From JANWHZ01 sp035545555 (GTDB taxonomy: Bacteria; Patescibacteriota; Saccharimonadia; Saccharimonadales; UBA4665), in the NCBI GenBank assembly GCA_035545555.1, contig DASZYD010000033.1, forward strand, positions 1 to 13,215: 13,215 bases of DNA. The letters are read 5' to 3'. The notes under the pieces were generated by a model. The model saw nothing but the letters and a program-made list of their open reading frames with translations, was not told the DNA's origin and made no database searches. Positions within the stretch are counted from its first letter, which is position 1; each line of letters opens with the position of its first letter. Shown here piece by piece: positions 13,021 through 13,215 of the stretch. Position numbers and translations under genes: made by a program.

Positions 13021-13027
13021 GGTGCAT

Positions 13028-13215
13028 ATGTTCGACAAGGCGTTCGAAGCATTTCGGCGGCCGGGCACCGTTGGCGTCCTGCCGTCGGACACCGTGTACG
13101 GTATTATGGCCAGGGCAGCCGACCGCGAGGCGGTGGCGCGGCTGTACCGGCTGAAACACCGTGAGCACAAACCCGGCACCGTCATCGCGGCGACCATCGA
13201 CCAACTGGTGGACTT
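13028..13215 (+). CDS. Sua5/YciO/YrdC-family protein, N-terminal part, cut by window edge
   Basis: The first 62 residues are visible and the frame is still open at the right edge. VGVLPSDTVYGIMARAADRE (15-34) followed by VARLYRLKHREHKPG matches the family pattern in which a LPTxTxYGL strand is followed by a helix and a KxRxxxKP motif. These bind ATP and threonine in threonylcarbamoyl-AMP synthase. That enzyme makes the precursor for t6A at position 37 of tRNAs that read ANN codons. The Arg-x-x-x-Lys-Pro element is HREHKPG here, slightly degenerate, so a YciO-type paralogue is possible. It has no Shine-Dalgarno, and the start is set by the -10 box 7 nt upstream. No further t6A genes are in the window. 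Confidence 0.85.
   Translation, partial: MFDKAFEAFRRPGTVGVLPSDTVYGIMARAADREAVARLYRLKHREHKPGTVIAATIDQLVD

Noticed and set aside
1..13215. CRISPR array, tRNA, rRNA, insertion sequence or toxin-antitoxin pair
   Set aside because: Read on both strands, no regularly spaced repeats, tRNA arms, transposase motifs or typical paired small ORFs were seen.

Overview
The window looks like chromosomal DNA of a Patescibacteria/CPR bacterium, most likely an environmental Candidatus Saccharibacteria (TM7). This placement is inferred from gene style, not from a marker phylogeny. The evidence is a MutY-type glycosylase without an iron-sulfur cluster, a membrane-anchored DsbA-like protein, several Pro/Ala-rich proteins with one membrane segment, short intergenic gaps, and -10 boxes that often lie only 6-10 nt before the start codon. 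GC is fairly high (high 50s percent by eye). TGA ends at least one gene and no gene needs it as a sense codon, so the code is the standard bacterial one (table 11) and not the Gracilibacteria code. I see no tRNA, rRNA, insertion sequence, CRISPR array or phage gene.

Layout: (1) 1-1234 holds the start of a Kef-type cation:proton antiporter (minus strand, cut by the window edge) and a divergent Pro/Ala-rich protein of unknown function. (2) 1235-1560 has no long gene. It contains a DnaA-box match, a good sigma70-type promoter, a structured leader of about 120 nt, a 30-codon ORF with a strong ribosome binding site, and a bidirectional terminator shared with dsbA. I regard this as the most likely undescribed element. 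(3) 1573-5487 carries a DsbA-family thiol oxidoreductase (minus), a CBS-pair membrane protein (CNNM/CorC-like), aspartyl-tRNA synthetase with features of a non-discriminating enzyme, a strong hairpin terminator, and a 64-aa membrane protein (minus). (4) 5647-6282 is an AlkA-type DNA glycosylase (minus). (5) 6342-11824 is a block of three envelope/surface proteins: a membrane-anchored protein with two carboxypeptidase-regulatory-like folds and a probable beta-propeller, a small anchored protein with a composition shift, and a large secreted SGNH/GDSL hydrolase with a calcium-binding repeat and a C-terminal membrane anchor. (6) 11846 to the end has a cluster-less MutY homologue, a Pro/Ala-rich tail-anchored protein and the start of a Sua5/YciO/YrdC protein.

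The genes do not form one operon. Many plus-strand genes carry their own -10 element, sometimes overlapping the previous stop codon, and probably give leaderless or nearly leaderless mRNAs. Two genes with strong Shine-Dalgarno sites (dsbA and the SGNH hydrolase) have the -10 box further upstream. Functional themes are envelope biology (antiporter, disulfide formation, surface hydrolase and adhesin-like proteins), translation (AspRS, Sua5) and base-excision repair (AlkA and MutY on either side of the surface block).
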